Below are positions 1 to 13,099 of a DNA stretch of 64,000 nt, piece by piece. A program made the translations under genes and the position numbers. Below the pieces are notes generated by a model. That model was not told the origin of the DNA. It did not search any database and was given only the letters and a program-made list of their open reading frames with translations. The first letter of the stretch is position 1, and each line of letters starts with the position of its first letter. The stretch comes from Tenebrio molitor (taxonomy: Eukaryota; Arthropoda; Insecta; Coleoptera; Tenebrionidae), in contig NC_091052.1 of the NCBI RefSeq assembly GCF_963966145.1, positions 14,012,001 to 14,076,000 of the forward strand. The letters run 5' to 3'.

Positions 1-186
1 AAACACATTTTTGCAAATCAGATAATTGCGGCATTTCAAAAGTTACTCTCGATTCTGACCTAATATGTCAAATACTGACACTGACTTTATAATCCTTCAT
101 GAAAATCCTGTTTACGCTAATCAAATTTCAGAATTTATACAGAGTGTTTAAATCTTTCCTGTCTGAGATTTCAACGGCCGCAACTG
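1..186 (+). mobile_element. Partial Tc1/mariner-type MITE cut by the window edge
   Basis: The first 186 bases match, in reverse complement and with few differences, the 5' part of the element at 42705-43043. The right end reads CCGCAACTG followed by TA, the same terminal inverted repeat and TA flank as the complete copy. The left end lies outside the window. No coding capacity is visible. Confidence 0.8.
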
Positions 187-3100
187 TACATATTTTTGAA
201 AAATGTAAAAAATGGCGACGGCAGACTAAATTGTGTATCTTTCTCGTAAGGCCAATTAGAATAATTTAAACGTTAAATTTGAAAATATTTATTGTCTTTA
301 AAAGGACTAAAATAAAAAAAAATATATTCGTCAAAAAATGTAAAGTGAAATTCTATCCTACAATGTCTCATTGGAAAATAAAGAAAAAAATATACATACA
401 TACATATTTAAGAAAAAGATTTCCATCTAACTCGCAAAACAAATTACATATGGTGTTTTGGAAATCAAATTTTCAAAAATTTGTTATATAGGAGGGGAAA
501 TTAAATTTTCAAAACAATTACTGCTGCCAATGATAACGTCTCACTCGCAAAATTAGTTCTGGTCACTGGAAATTCAAATTTTCAAAAATGTATTTTGATT
601 TTGAGAGTCAAAATTCTTGTTGACTCAAAAATGCACTTGAGTGAGACAAACACGATGCTGCAGTAATTTATTTGTAACGAAGCAACTTACATCACTCAAA
701 TGTCTAATTTTGAAAACATTTTTTACCTTGAACCAACCAAAATTCTATACATTTTTGAAAAATTTGTGGATTGCGGGAAACACAATTGTGCAAGAGTAGA
801 ACAACTCATGACTTAAAATATCGAATTCAGATTTTTTTTTCTAAACGGAATCAAAACGTACCAATCTTTGAAAAATTTAGGTATTTACAGAGAAAAGCAG
901 TTTGCTGGTGAGGTTTGTAAGGCAATGGGGTTCGTTCTAAGATTTTTACAAATTTGTTCCGACCTGAGGAGAAAAAAATATTCTGCTTCTTGTTTGTGAA
1001 TTAACCGACTGTCAAAAAAAAAACAGTAACCAAGAGTTAACGACTTCAAGAATTTTACAAACGTGTTGTCTCTAATCATTGCAGAATCACCAATAAATGT
1101 CATCTTTCTCTTATAGTAAACGAAACCAGTTAGTCGACAGTAATTTCTTCAAATCTGAAGAATCTTCGATTGACCTTTACAGTTCCAACTGCGATAATAC
1201 TACAATATACGGAGAACGATAGTCGTTTCGTAGTAATCGATAACACAATCAGAAAAATATAGAAAGCAAACATTAAAAATTCAACAAGCTGTTTCGACGT
1301 AACAATTACATCAGAGTGTGAAGGAAAAAAAAGATCAAGAAAATGTACTCATAAATATAAGATATTGAAATCGCACATGGGAAAATAAATTAATATTTGT
1401 TTTATTATCCTTCTTTGAGGGTCAGAATAGGTTAGTAGGTTTCCTTCATTCAATAAATCTGACTATTTTTGGGATTTTCATTGGTGAATAATTAAGCGGG
1501 ATTAGGATACAAGTATTAATCGTTACCGAAGACACATGAATGATAAATAGGTAAAAAAAATATCTCGGTAGCTGTGAATCAAAGGTGAGTGTGTACATTA
1601 TCGAGAGAAAAAAATATGGATCTCGGTGATGAATGTGAATTTAACAAGTTATTAATTAATAAGATGATGCCGGGTGGAAGATTTATTGGTGTGAAATATG
1701 AACAGAAGAGTGTGTCGTTTGTAAGAAACGATACACTTGAATAAATTAATTCAGATGTAAAACAGTCCCGAACATAAAAGTTTAGTTGTGAATCCAGTAT
1801 TAAATAGATTTCAGCGCAATAAATCCATTTTAATAATAATTTGTAAACAAGAAACGAACCGGAATAGAACGCTATTTATCACTTTTGGCGAAAGTCTCTG
1901 CACGTCGTCCGGTTTATTAGCGACGTCCACAAATCAAAAGAGGAAGGTATCATCTTGACGCCAACAACATAAACGTAGGATCACGATGTATAAAATTAAG
2001 TAGCGACAGGAACGCGGAGTTGTCCTAAAAATATCAACCGTGGCGCACCAATCAAGAAATGCTTACTGAAATTGTAGTTTAAACAATTATGAAGGAGTGC
2101 GCCGCGTAAAGGACCGAACGACGGAGGCGAACGCTCGGGAAAAGGACGAGACGCGCGAAGGATCGCGTGCTGCAACCGTGAGATATACTATTCCTGGCGA
2201 GTGCCCTCTTTCAGGCAGCTATTTCAGTCGATGGAAGGGCGCAGCAGCTTCGGCGTTAAATTTGGCGTCTCCGCCGCGACCAGACCAGAAAATCTAAACA
2301 AATGTCGCGTCTCACCACAAACTCACTTGCAGCTCGCACCGTTTATTCTCACCTCGATTCCAACGACATTTCTTCCAAAACGAGCTTCCAAAGGGTCCCC
2401 CGAAACGGAAAACGTCAGGAAATTTTCACCTCGCCCAAGGCTGAGTTTTTGCGTGTGGAATACATTTAAACGACCAAACAGGCATACATTACGCCCATGT
2501 CATTTGAAATTAAAATGTGTCTTTGAAGTCGCTTTTAACATAAGCACTGATACAATATCATGAGAGCGCGGAACGGTCGCTTCATTCATGGCAAAAATGT
2601 CGAGTTCACGGCGACGACAACAACAAACAAATCGAACGATAATTTCGGAAATTGTCAAGCACGATCGAGAATAGCTGCAGTCAAAAATAAGGCGATAAAC
2701 ATCGGTGCGAAAACGGGGGCCATCGTGCAGAGAGAGGCTTGTTGCAGAAACAAACCTGACAAGCACAAACAAATTGTTATTTTGTAGTTGGTCGCGCCAA
2801 ACGCTCGCTATTAGTCGAAGATGTTGTTTGGATGTTTCGCAAATTGTATTTAAATTTTTTACATTTTCTAACGACGTTTCTCAGACTTAATATGATTAGT
2901 GGAAGACGTGCATTGTGAGAAATCCCACGAATTTTCTACGGCTCGTGATTTCGAACCGTACGTAATTACAGTTCCACGATAGTACTAGTATCTCTGTTTT
3001 AATTTCTCCGCGGATCGAGGGTAAACAACGAATAATCGCCGGGTTTCTGACACACTTTGGCAAAATTGAAATCCAAAAGCCCCACGACCTGTCAAATAAT

Positions 3101-6100
3101 TCGGCGCGCGACGAGTGCCCAGCAAATTATATTAAAGGGGCAATAAAAGCAGAATTGGAGCTTTTGTCGCCTTTGTCCATTCAAGCGCTAACCCATTCAC
3201 TGGTTCTTTTCAACTTTTTGTTACCAGCTAGTAGCTCAGCGATGGTTACGACCATCGAGTCGCGTCTGATGCACACCATAAATGACATCATAAAAATAAT
3301 TATTATTGATATAAAACATGTCGTCTTCGAGTAGGTAATTTTATACGAGTTATAGTGTGCAAATGTGATTCACAGCTTTCGATACAGTCCCTTGTTCCTC
3401 GATGGTCGACAAAAATTCTTGCACGTAATTAAAATCCTACAGAAAAATTCGTAACAATGTTGTTACAATCAAAGGATCGCGCCATTTAACAGCCAATGAA
3501 TCCAATTTATTCGACAAAAAATCAGATCGAATCGATTAATCATTCGATTTCAGATAAATGAATCAAGAGGAATCGATTCGGAGTGGTCGATTTAAATAAT
3601 GGAATCGACTTTTCTACACATCGACGGCACATTTTACCTTTTTTACGGTGGTACGGACCTGCACTCCTATTTTCACCGATTATACAACCGAGATCGGAGC
3701 GATAGCAAAAATGTTAACAATCCACAAGCTATCGACGTGTTTCATTAACGGACAAAAATTCCAACAAAATGTTTCTAGATCAAGATCCTGCGTGGGCGTA
3801 ATTGTCGAAGTTTAGCGCCTCCATTTTGATTTTGCGTTATGCAACGACGACGACGTTTCGGTTGTGCAATCGTCGAAAATTAAAATACTCGCAGTACCCT
3901 TGTCGCGCTCACAATACAAGAGAAATTACTAGAAATCGAACAGGAAAGTGCAGGTGAAATTGTAACAGCGCGTATGTCATCTGCAAATGGAAAGCGTCCG
4001 ATCTGATAGTCCACAATGAAAAATGTGTTCATTTTCATGCTCTTCTTAACAGGATAAGTGTGACGGTATCGAAGAAAACCTCTTTGACCGGTCGGCTCGC
4101 TCACCAAACTGTGATTGTTCTGCGAATAGACAAGTGAAAGGAAAAATATTCGCTTCCTGGCAAAATTAAAAAGTATTCATTACACTCTTTGACAATTTAA
4201 TTGGAATGAGCTTGAAAAAATCAATTAAAACGCTCCAGACGAAACGGGTAAATCATTTATTAAACGAACACGAAACTAGACAAACCTATCACTTCTGGCA
4301 CTTATTGATGACGGTGATTTTTTTCTTGGTAGATTTGTTCGCGGGGATCATAAATCATAAGCAAAGTCGCGGAAAGAGAACAAGATTTATAATTATTGAT
4401 TGAAAATAAATTGGCTGCAGTGGGGCACCGAGCCAAAGCTGAGCATATCCTGATATCGGAGGTCACGCCAAAAATAAAGCAAAACTAAATTCGGTCTCCC
4501 CTCGACGATAATAACAAGAAGCGTCTTAATCGTCCGGTATTAAACAAATTACCCCACGACGACAACAATCACATTCGTGATAAAAACAATGACAATCCTC
4601 AATAAAAAATAATAGCTAGTCAGCAAATTTTATTAGTTATCAGCGCTACCGATAATAAATATTTACGGTGAGAAGATTATGTTCGCGGATTACCGGAGTC
4701 GACAACAAAACGAAAATTTCGAAAAATTTTACGTAATGGAGCTTATTAGTTTGACGGTTGCACGTACGGCACGTGAGTAAATCTTAGTTTAATTAGAATC
4801 GGCCGTTAAAAATAGTGGAATGGCATAATAAAACTATTTTAAATGTCCTTAAATTTTCGATTTTATGAGTTATTTTCGACATAAATAAGGACCCCAATAA
4901 TATCTACATAAATAACCACAAACTAATGGTTCGGCCATAAATGAGATACTAAACCGGGACAAATCGAATGTAAATACTTTTGTTAACAAATGCCCCGGGT
5001 TAGTGCACAATAAACTTGTGTGCGGTATCGGTACGAAAATAGACAAGATGGAATTTGGGCACTGCATTTTCTAATAATTCACCCGACAGGTTAACGATCT
5101 GGTGATGCAGTGATGCACTCACGTGATCGACTCTGGACCATCTGAACAGTAAACATTTCTATTAATTTATAAGACCAGTTGGTGACGCGCGACGGATTTA
5201 GACGTTGCGTCCGTGATGGGGCCCACCGCAACGACGAAACGTCGGAGATATTGTTATTCGTGACGCGGGTCTCGGACGTTGGCTGCTTTTTACACTATAG
5301 GTGTTTTCATTGAGGAATTTTGGAGGGCTCGACCAAAATTAAGAGAATTAACAAATGTCAATGAAGGGGAAAAAGAAAAAATCTAAAAATACGTACCAAT
5401 CGATAAACGCTCTAATTAACCAAAAACGGTCTTGTCGTCTATTTATGAGGGACGAGATTTTTTTGTTTCTTTCTAGATCTCTACAAAAATAACGTGCGTG
5501 GTGTGTGGGCAAAAGAAATAAAAAGTGCCCAAGCAAGCCCGTCCACGTAACTTGACGTAATTAGCGCAAAATTATTTAATAAACAAGCATTAAAAGGTCT
5601 TTACTCAACTCCAATTATCGATTTTTTCGTGTTTTCTTTCTAATTGCTCAATTCAAAGCGCCAACATTTCTATTTCTGTTCGTCCATGTATGTATTTTGT
5701 GCGCGTATAAAAATTCGACTAAATCAATTTAATTAACCGTAATTCAAAAAGTGAAATTTTTGATAAGATTGCGTAACTAAACTGTTTCACTCGATTAACT
5801 CGAATATGTTTCAAGTTTGAACAAATATTTCTATTTATATTCCGGTTTCGGCCAGAATAAGGGTATCCTCAGAGCGCTTGAATGGCGAAAACTATTAATC
5901 AATAGCTGCAAACTAAATGGTAACATCAGACAACAATATGCTATTGTGGGAAGTTTATATAATATTTACAAGTTGTGCTCACTGACATTGTAATATGTTA
6001 TAATAATAGATAGGGAAAAAAAGACGTGCGAAATTGCACCAGCGATGTTAACAACCAAAAGATAATATGCAAATTGTTGCCTAATTAAATACTAGTTGGC

Positions 6101-9100
6101 CACGTACCCCGGAAACCAAAAAAAAATGAACTCTAAGATTTGTACTGGAGCCAAGGTGAGGGAGGAGTTTTAACAATAATAATTAAAGCAACGTAAAAAA
6201 GAATTCAGAAGAATATTGCAATATGCGGAGTCAATTCTTGCCGCAAGGTTTATTCGAGTATAGATAGGATAAACAGGAAGTTTTTGTTTATTAAGAAAAA
6301 ACCAGGATTATCGAAAATTTATCGAATTTGTAGTTCCGTGTGAACACTTGTAAATCAGGACGCACTGTTAACGGAAACACGTGACCAACCTTGACACGTA
6401 ATATTAGCACAAAACTTCGGTAGGGAAGCAGCTAGAAAACGCAATTAGCTAAAAAATATTGTTATTATTATAAAAATAAATCAAGGTTGTGTTTAGAAAA
6501 TGCATGACGTATTTTATTTTGCTGCACGATGATGGTTGCGTGCAATGAAATTGTAACTGTTTGAAAAGCGGGGGGAAACGAGGTGTTTTAATCTAATCTA
6601 GTCCGCCTAGTATTGCGTCAAAATCATCTTATCGATCTCTGTTCCGATGCGAATCCTTCATAATATAAATTTCGTACTGAAAATCACCAGCGCTGGAAAA
6701 ATCAACACTGGTGATAATGTTTCTTGGAACGCGGACGCGTCACTGATACAGAAAGATCAAAATTAGTCACTCCCTGCTTTATCGGTGACATTTTTCGGAA
6801 ATTCCTGCAATGACCGGGTGATCCAGAATAACCCATTTTCCGGGAAAAATCGCTGTCCCTACCTGACCGGAAAATCGTTTCGACAATGACACCCACTGTG
6901 ACGCACATCTCAAGAATTTGTAATTGCTCGTTCTTGTGTCAAATGCTCAAATGTGTTGATTATCTCATCAATAGAGAAAAAACCTCAAATCTCGGTTTTG
7001 TGGAAAAGAACAAAACCGCCTGCACGTAGTTATGGGAGTGATGTGTGCAGTGTAAAATTATGCAATCTCGCTTTGTTATCACGAACTAAACTTCCTCTTA
7101 TTATTAGAAACTAAACAAGGATTTAATCGCTAATTAAATATTTTTATAAGCGATTACCGCGGACGTTATTATTGTAAAATGCGCTATTAACGCGATCGTT
7201 AGTGTCAAATTTTGCTTATTTACACAAATTGGAGGGTGGTTTGATGTCACTCAAGCTGAAACTTTGCTCTTGACGCAAGTAACAACAACGCCCACGCATC
7301 GGCGTACTATGTTCGTTCGAACAAAAAAAAATCAAAGTCTACTCTGCAAACAAGCATACGTACCTTGTCTGTTGGACGCGAATCTGGAGAGTACGGGGGT
7401 CTAAGTAGGTCCAGAATTGTCGTAGTGGAATGTTTGCAACGGTTTTGGTTGTAGTAGTGGACCTCTTCGTGGACCATCTGGACCAACGTCTTCAGTACTG
7501 TTTGCTCTGTTCAACAATGTGGAAACAAAGACATCTGTTCAGTTTCTAGTACTAATTTGAATATTTTGCTAAAATGAAATTCGTGTTGTTCGTTGTTGTT
7601 CTTAAATAAACAATAAAATATTTTATGTAGCGGTAAAAGTTTAAACCAAAACCGACTTGATCGCACATTTCACGAGATTCAAAAAAATATTTTCGCCTGT
7701 TTCCCAATTGGAGGCCGTTCAACTCGGTCCAATATTTTGTCTTGAGAATTTTTTCTATGGTAGGTCGTGGTTCAAAATAAAACAAATTCTCATTTAGTGA
7801 ATCTGGCGGTGGTCCAAATGTTTTTCGCTATGTCCATTTAGAATTATTTACAAAACGGTTGGGAATGATCATCTTGTTGGGGGAAAAATTGCGACGAGAT
7901 GCTAACGAAGTCGGTGAATAAATCACAAAATAAATATTTTTAAATGAATAACGCGAACAAACATAAATCCTTTGGCGATTGTCGGGCGAGCGATAAAAGA
8001 GGAAACGATAGGAACAGGAAATCAAACAAAAGTCGTGAGTGTGTGCACACAAGCAACCATTGAAGAACGCAATTGTACAAAGTAAGAAATGTCAAATGAG
8101 GTTATCTCATTGACACACTTTTTCGCGGTCGCACACTACGAAAAAAATGTTTGTTTTAACAGCGAAAGTGCAACAAAATAGATGTCATATCAGTGGTGTT
8201 TTCTAAAAAAATATTAACCAAGCACAGCAATCCTGCTTGGCAATTATTTAAGCTGGTTTGGCAATTTCGCCACCCATAACTTTTTACATTATTTTAAAAC
8301 GGTTTTACTACTAAATATAACAGTAATAAATTGCTGCAGAATCGTTAACCATTGCTTCTGGCTGCGAGTACAATGCAAATTCACCATAAAAGACGAATCT
8401 TGCGGCGATATAACTGAATTGTCGATAACACTTGATAAGAGCAATAACTCATTTTGTTAAGGTTTTATTAGCAATTAAAGTTCATTTCAATTAAGCCTTG
8501 ATAAGGCTATGAATAATTAAAAAGCTGTTGCTTTGCTATCATTATCGCTCGCCGCATGTTCGCGTATACGTTTATTGTTACGATCCGACATTTAAATACT
8601 GACAGTTTTTTTTTTGTGTGCGCGCAAAACTATCAAAGTCCGGCACTGTTGCAGGATTGACTGGTTACGCAACCGGATTCTTGTGTCAACAGTCGCGTTC
8701 GATTGCCGCCTTCTCTTTTGACGGCGAAAGAAAAAATTAATCGACAACCCCCGAGTCAATAATTTAAACACTAATTAATGTCATCGAGTCAACATGACAT
8801 TATGTAGGGTCGATCGATTCCGGGGGCACGAGCTGCATTGATAAATAATTCCGGCGAGGGTTAGCAATGACACGATGACGTATTCGGACGGCCTAGAAAA
8901 AATGCGACGTAAAACGTACGCTGACAAAAATGATTAATTAGAAAGGGATTTAACCGGAGGATCCAGATTCGCTTTGTACCGATCTTTAAACGCTCCGATA
9001 ACGACGATCGATCGCTCAACGATTCCCCCAAAAATATTCATGCGTTGTTGCCAAAAACACATTTTTCAATGCACTTTTCGAAATTATTGCCCCACCAGAA

Positions 9101-9904
9101 CAGGCCATAAAATCGACATTATTTGTTTATAACCTTGGAAAAGTGTAAAAACGACATCATAATTAGTTTCAATAATTATTGGTATAATGCATATGTAGTG
9201 TTAGAAGTATGATAAGAATTATTGATGTGTTATTACGTTAACTTGCAGTGGAACCTTGTTGCCAAGTCAAGTACCTTGAAAAACAATTAAATTGTCCAAA
9301 AACAGGTTTCCTATTTGTCTAATCTTGGTTCAGAGCGAATTCGAAATGGAAATTTGTTTTTTTTTTAATCAAAATAACACCCAAGATTTGCAATTGGCGA
9401 GTAAAGTGCGTTTAATTAATCCGGGCACGACTCCAGGAAACTGGAAGTTAATAATTTTGCAAAACCGGAGATTAGATTTTACCATAAAGTGACAGAGATG
9501 CAAAAAAATCACACCAACAGTTTCTAATTCGAAGCAAATCTCAACTTTCAAAATGCTTTTACTTTTAACTAAATAGATAGATTACGTTTTTCTGTTAAGA
9601 GAGCAATTTAAAAAATTAAAGCATGACGTTAGATATTTTTACCTCGACCAAAATACCATTTTACTTGGTTTTCTTAGTTTGAATAATTATTCTAGTTAGT
9701 TGAGAAGCGTCCGACATTTTTTATCGATTGAAACTTTAAATAACACGATGCTAAGGAAAAACCTTCCGTTGTAAACTCGAGAAACAGACAATTATCGGTA
9801 TCAATATTTGAGCCGAGCAGGGTCGGCTCTAGGCCCCAAGAAATGAAATCAGAGCTCGTCTTGGAATATTTTTAGTAGAAATATTTCAACCGAGCTTTTT
9901 AAAA
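187..9904. other. Non-coding stretch, no gene recognised
   Basis: AT-rich sequence with only short, low-complexity open frames on both strands. Somewhat GC-richer islands occur around 2.04-2.45 kb and 5.17-5.29 kb, but neither shows codon bias or a recognisable protein segment. Vertebrate Zmiz proteins have about 170 N-terminal residues absent from the exons found here, so this region may be intron or 5' flank of a long Zmiz isoform. That is inference only. Confidence 0.5.
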
Positions 9905-10415
9905 TAGTAGTTTATTTGACGAGTGCCAAAAAAGGCCCAATTTACACACGAACGAGTTGAATACAACGTTTTTTTGTTCGACGAGCCCTTTAAAGGCTCC
10001 AAATCGCTTAAAACCTTTAAAATTAGCTTGACGTTTCATTTTGACAAGTTGTGACATTTATCAAAATCCGTTGACATAGGAGAAAATTCTCAAATTCTGA
10101 CAGTGTCGAACAAAAATAGTAGTTTATTTAACGAGTTCGTGTGTAAATTGGCCTTTTTTGGCATGAGTGGGCCAGTTTAAAACGCGAGTGAAACGAGCGT
10201 TTTAAAGACCCACGAGTGCCAAAAAAAAAGCCAATTTACACAAGAACGAGTTGAATACAACTTTTTTTGTCCGACGAGCCCCTTAAAAGCTTTAAATCGC
10301 TTAAAATCTTTAAAATTAGCTTGACGTTTCGTTTTGACAAGTTGTCAAATTTATCAAAATCCGTTCACACAGGAGAAAATTCTCAAATTCTGACAGTGAA
10401 CAAAAAATGTTTTAA
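9905..10415. repeat. Dispersed foldback repeat, two adjoining copies
   Basis: Two direct copies of a module lie side by side (about 9905-10120 and 10121-10415). Each has a core containing TTCTCAAATTCTGACAGT and GCTTGACGTTTCRTTTTGACAAG, flanked by CGAGTTGAATACAAC. Between them, 10141-10241 forms a long hairpin: GTGTAAATTGG at the start pairs with CCAATTTACAC at the end. The same family recurs at 26745-27025 and 37897-38070. There is no ORF. It is probably a non-autonomous foldback element. Confidence 0.75.
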
Positions 10416-13099
10416 AGACAATAAAAATATTTGTAAAATAATTAATTATACAATTCATCATCGAATAATTTGAAATGCCTTTTCATAAACTCCTGGACTC
10501 TACAATATGGTTTATAGGAGTTTCATTCGACAATGAATAGTATTTTCTGAATGAGAAAAACCAAAATTTTTATCCAAAATGATTTGGTCATTTCAGCTGA
10601 AAATTAGACCAATTAAAAGGTGAAATTTTGTAGAGCTATCGAAAAACATCGTTAGTTGTTGGTTGGGAACCCCTGAACCGGCCCTGACCCGAACCCTTAA
10701 AAATTCAACATCGCTATCAATACGTGCCTGCCAATTTCACCTTGAAACAGTTTAATCCATTAATGACATTAGCATTATCAAAAAGTAATATCGAAAAATG
10801 TCCGAAATGATAACCGTTCCAGGTGTTACGATCGAATCCTTCAGCATTACGTAAGACGTAGTAGCCTAAATTTAATAATCAAATATTGTAAAACTAAAGC
10901 AAACACGACTTTACCTAAACATTAATATTGCACAAAGTGATATTAACAAAATATTTTCGTCCTTGACTATTATCACTGATAAACCAATAATCAATTTGTA
11001 CTATGTACTCGTGGATTAGCTCGAAGGTGTTATTATTTTTATTTTAGTCCTCTAATGATTTTCTGTTTCTGCGACTGGGCGAAATAACGAGAGATTCGTT
11101 CCGATATTTCGGAAAATTCGCGTCGACCTCTGCCTCTCACCTAGTTTCGTCCTGCCGCTTTACTTTTTAATGTTTTTCTTATCTCGGCAATAACTTTGAA
11201 AAGAACGGGTAGCAACAATGGAGCAATAAATAATGCCAAAACCGGACGAAAAATTGCCAACGTGGTATTATCAACTCGTCGGCATTATGAAGTACCCTTT
11301 TCTTCGGGAGTTCGGAGTCGTTCAGAGGAGAAAAGCGCGGAATCCGCGTCGTTCCACCTGTCACACGAAGAACTATGCGTAAACCGAAAAATATTAATAA
11401 TATCGTTTAGATGAGCTTGTGAGGTGAGTCGATGACTTTGCTCTTAACGGCATCGTAATTCTGTTCCTTATAACGGAGTTAAACAATCGTGTCATTTCAC
11501 CAGCTCTGCACTGATTCTCTACGTCACCGCCTAACGTTGCGAAACAGTACTGTTTTTGTTAATCCACCGGAGTCAATTGGTATTACATTTGATTTGTTGA
11601 GTGGCCACAGTTTCACCTGTCGTTCTACACAGGAAGTAGTACCATTTTTTCTCGAATTTTCCCGTCACGAGTACCACTCCGGTATACTATTTTGGAGTAG
11701 GGACGTTGTCGAAAACAAACGCGATTAGATCTGGACGAGATTAGGGGCGAGAGTTATCGATTTAAAAAATCTAAATTGTGGCAAATGAAAGCTCAACTTA
11801 TCTAAATCCGTGTTTACGTTGTTGTTTTATGAAAGGTAAATATTTTAGGAATTAACAAAATCACGTAGACGATACGATTAATGAAAATTTATCAATGATT
11901 ATTCGAAAAATTTCAGATACGATTCTGATGATAGTAGCTAATCCTCTATGTAGACGAGTCCAAAAGTCTTTTTGCATCGGATGATCAAGTACACGACAAT
12001 GTCATGCAAAAATTGATTCAAGTATGTGGTACCAAATTACTGGAGTTAGTACTTTTGTTGCGATCTTGAACATTTTTCGTAGTCTGAGATATCGGTACAA
12101 GAATAATCAATACGTACATAAATTACCTAGAAAGTGTGGCGCAATAAATATGAAAAAATTTATTGCGAATGTTAAAAATAAAACAGCAAATAATAAAAAT
12201 ACGACGATTAACGCAAACAATGAATTTACGTGGACGTGACAGTAGCTAGCGTCGCTCCCGTTCGTATTTATAAATGATTTATTTCCGTAATGCAATATAC
12301 ACTATAAATTATATAGGTTAAGGAAATATACAGGTGAGTGCGGTTTTTCATTTAATCTCACTTGAGTAGAACTGGTTCAGTGTTGTGTTACAGCACATTC
12401 TGTTCTAATTGATCATCCAGTTCGATTCTCTATTACCGACACCGTCTAGCGACCAGAACAATTTTTAGAAATCATGCGACCTATCAGAAAAAGGTCAAAA
12501 GACAAAATTAGCAAATACCAAAACGAAAAATTGATACGATCGGATTAGATTTTCTTCGTACAAGGTTGATCATATTGGCAAAGTAACGTTGTCTGGCCAG
12601 TTCTGAGCCATAAAATAGAAATTTCACTCTCTAGGAATGTCCATCTTTTCTCTAATTTTAAATTCTGTTACTTCCGGTTTTAGGGTCGTCACACAGGTCG
12701 GAATTTCCCGTAAAATTTCGAGAGGGGTAGTCACTAGAGCTCAACCGAAGGTATATCAAAGTATGCTGGTAATGAAATCGTTAAATAAAATTATTTTTTA
12801 TTCGTCAAAATAAAAACGACTGCTCGTACAGAGGGTCTCGAAAATAAAATAGAATAAACACCATAGGATTATTTCTCGTCTAGGGTATGCTCTTATTTCA
12901 ACAAATCCTACAGGATCGTTCTTGAGGTGTTAAAGGAAAAAATGCGTCCCTTTCCTTTCGTTTCCAAGAAGATGGAGTTAAATTTAAACATTCAGGTACA
13001 AAGGACCACAAATTATTGACGCGGAAGATTTATTGGCTTCTTGGAAACGTCACAATTTTGCAGCCACGCAATAAAATCGACTATTTCAAAAGAAAGTAT
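10416..13099. other. Non-coding stretch, nothing recognised
   Basis: No exon with conserved protein content, RNA gene or clear repeat was seen. The open frames between 11.1 and 12.3 kb are short and show no family resemblance. Confidence 0.5.
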
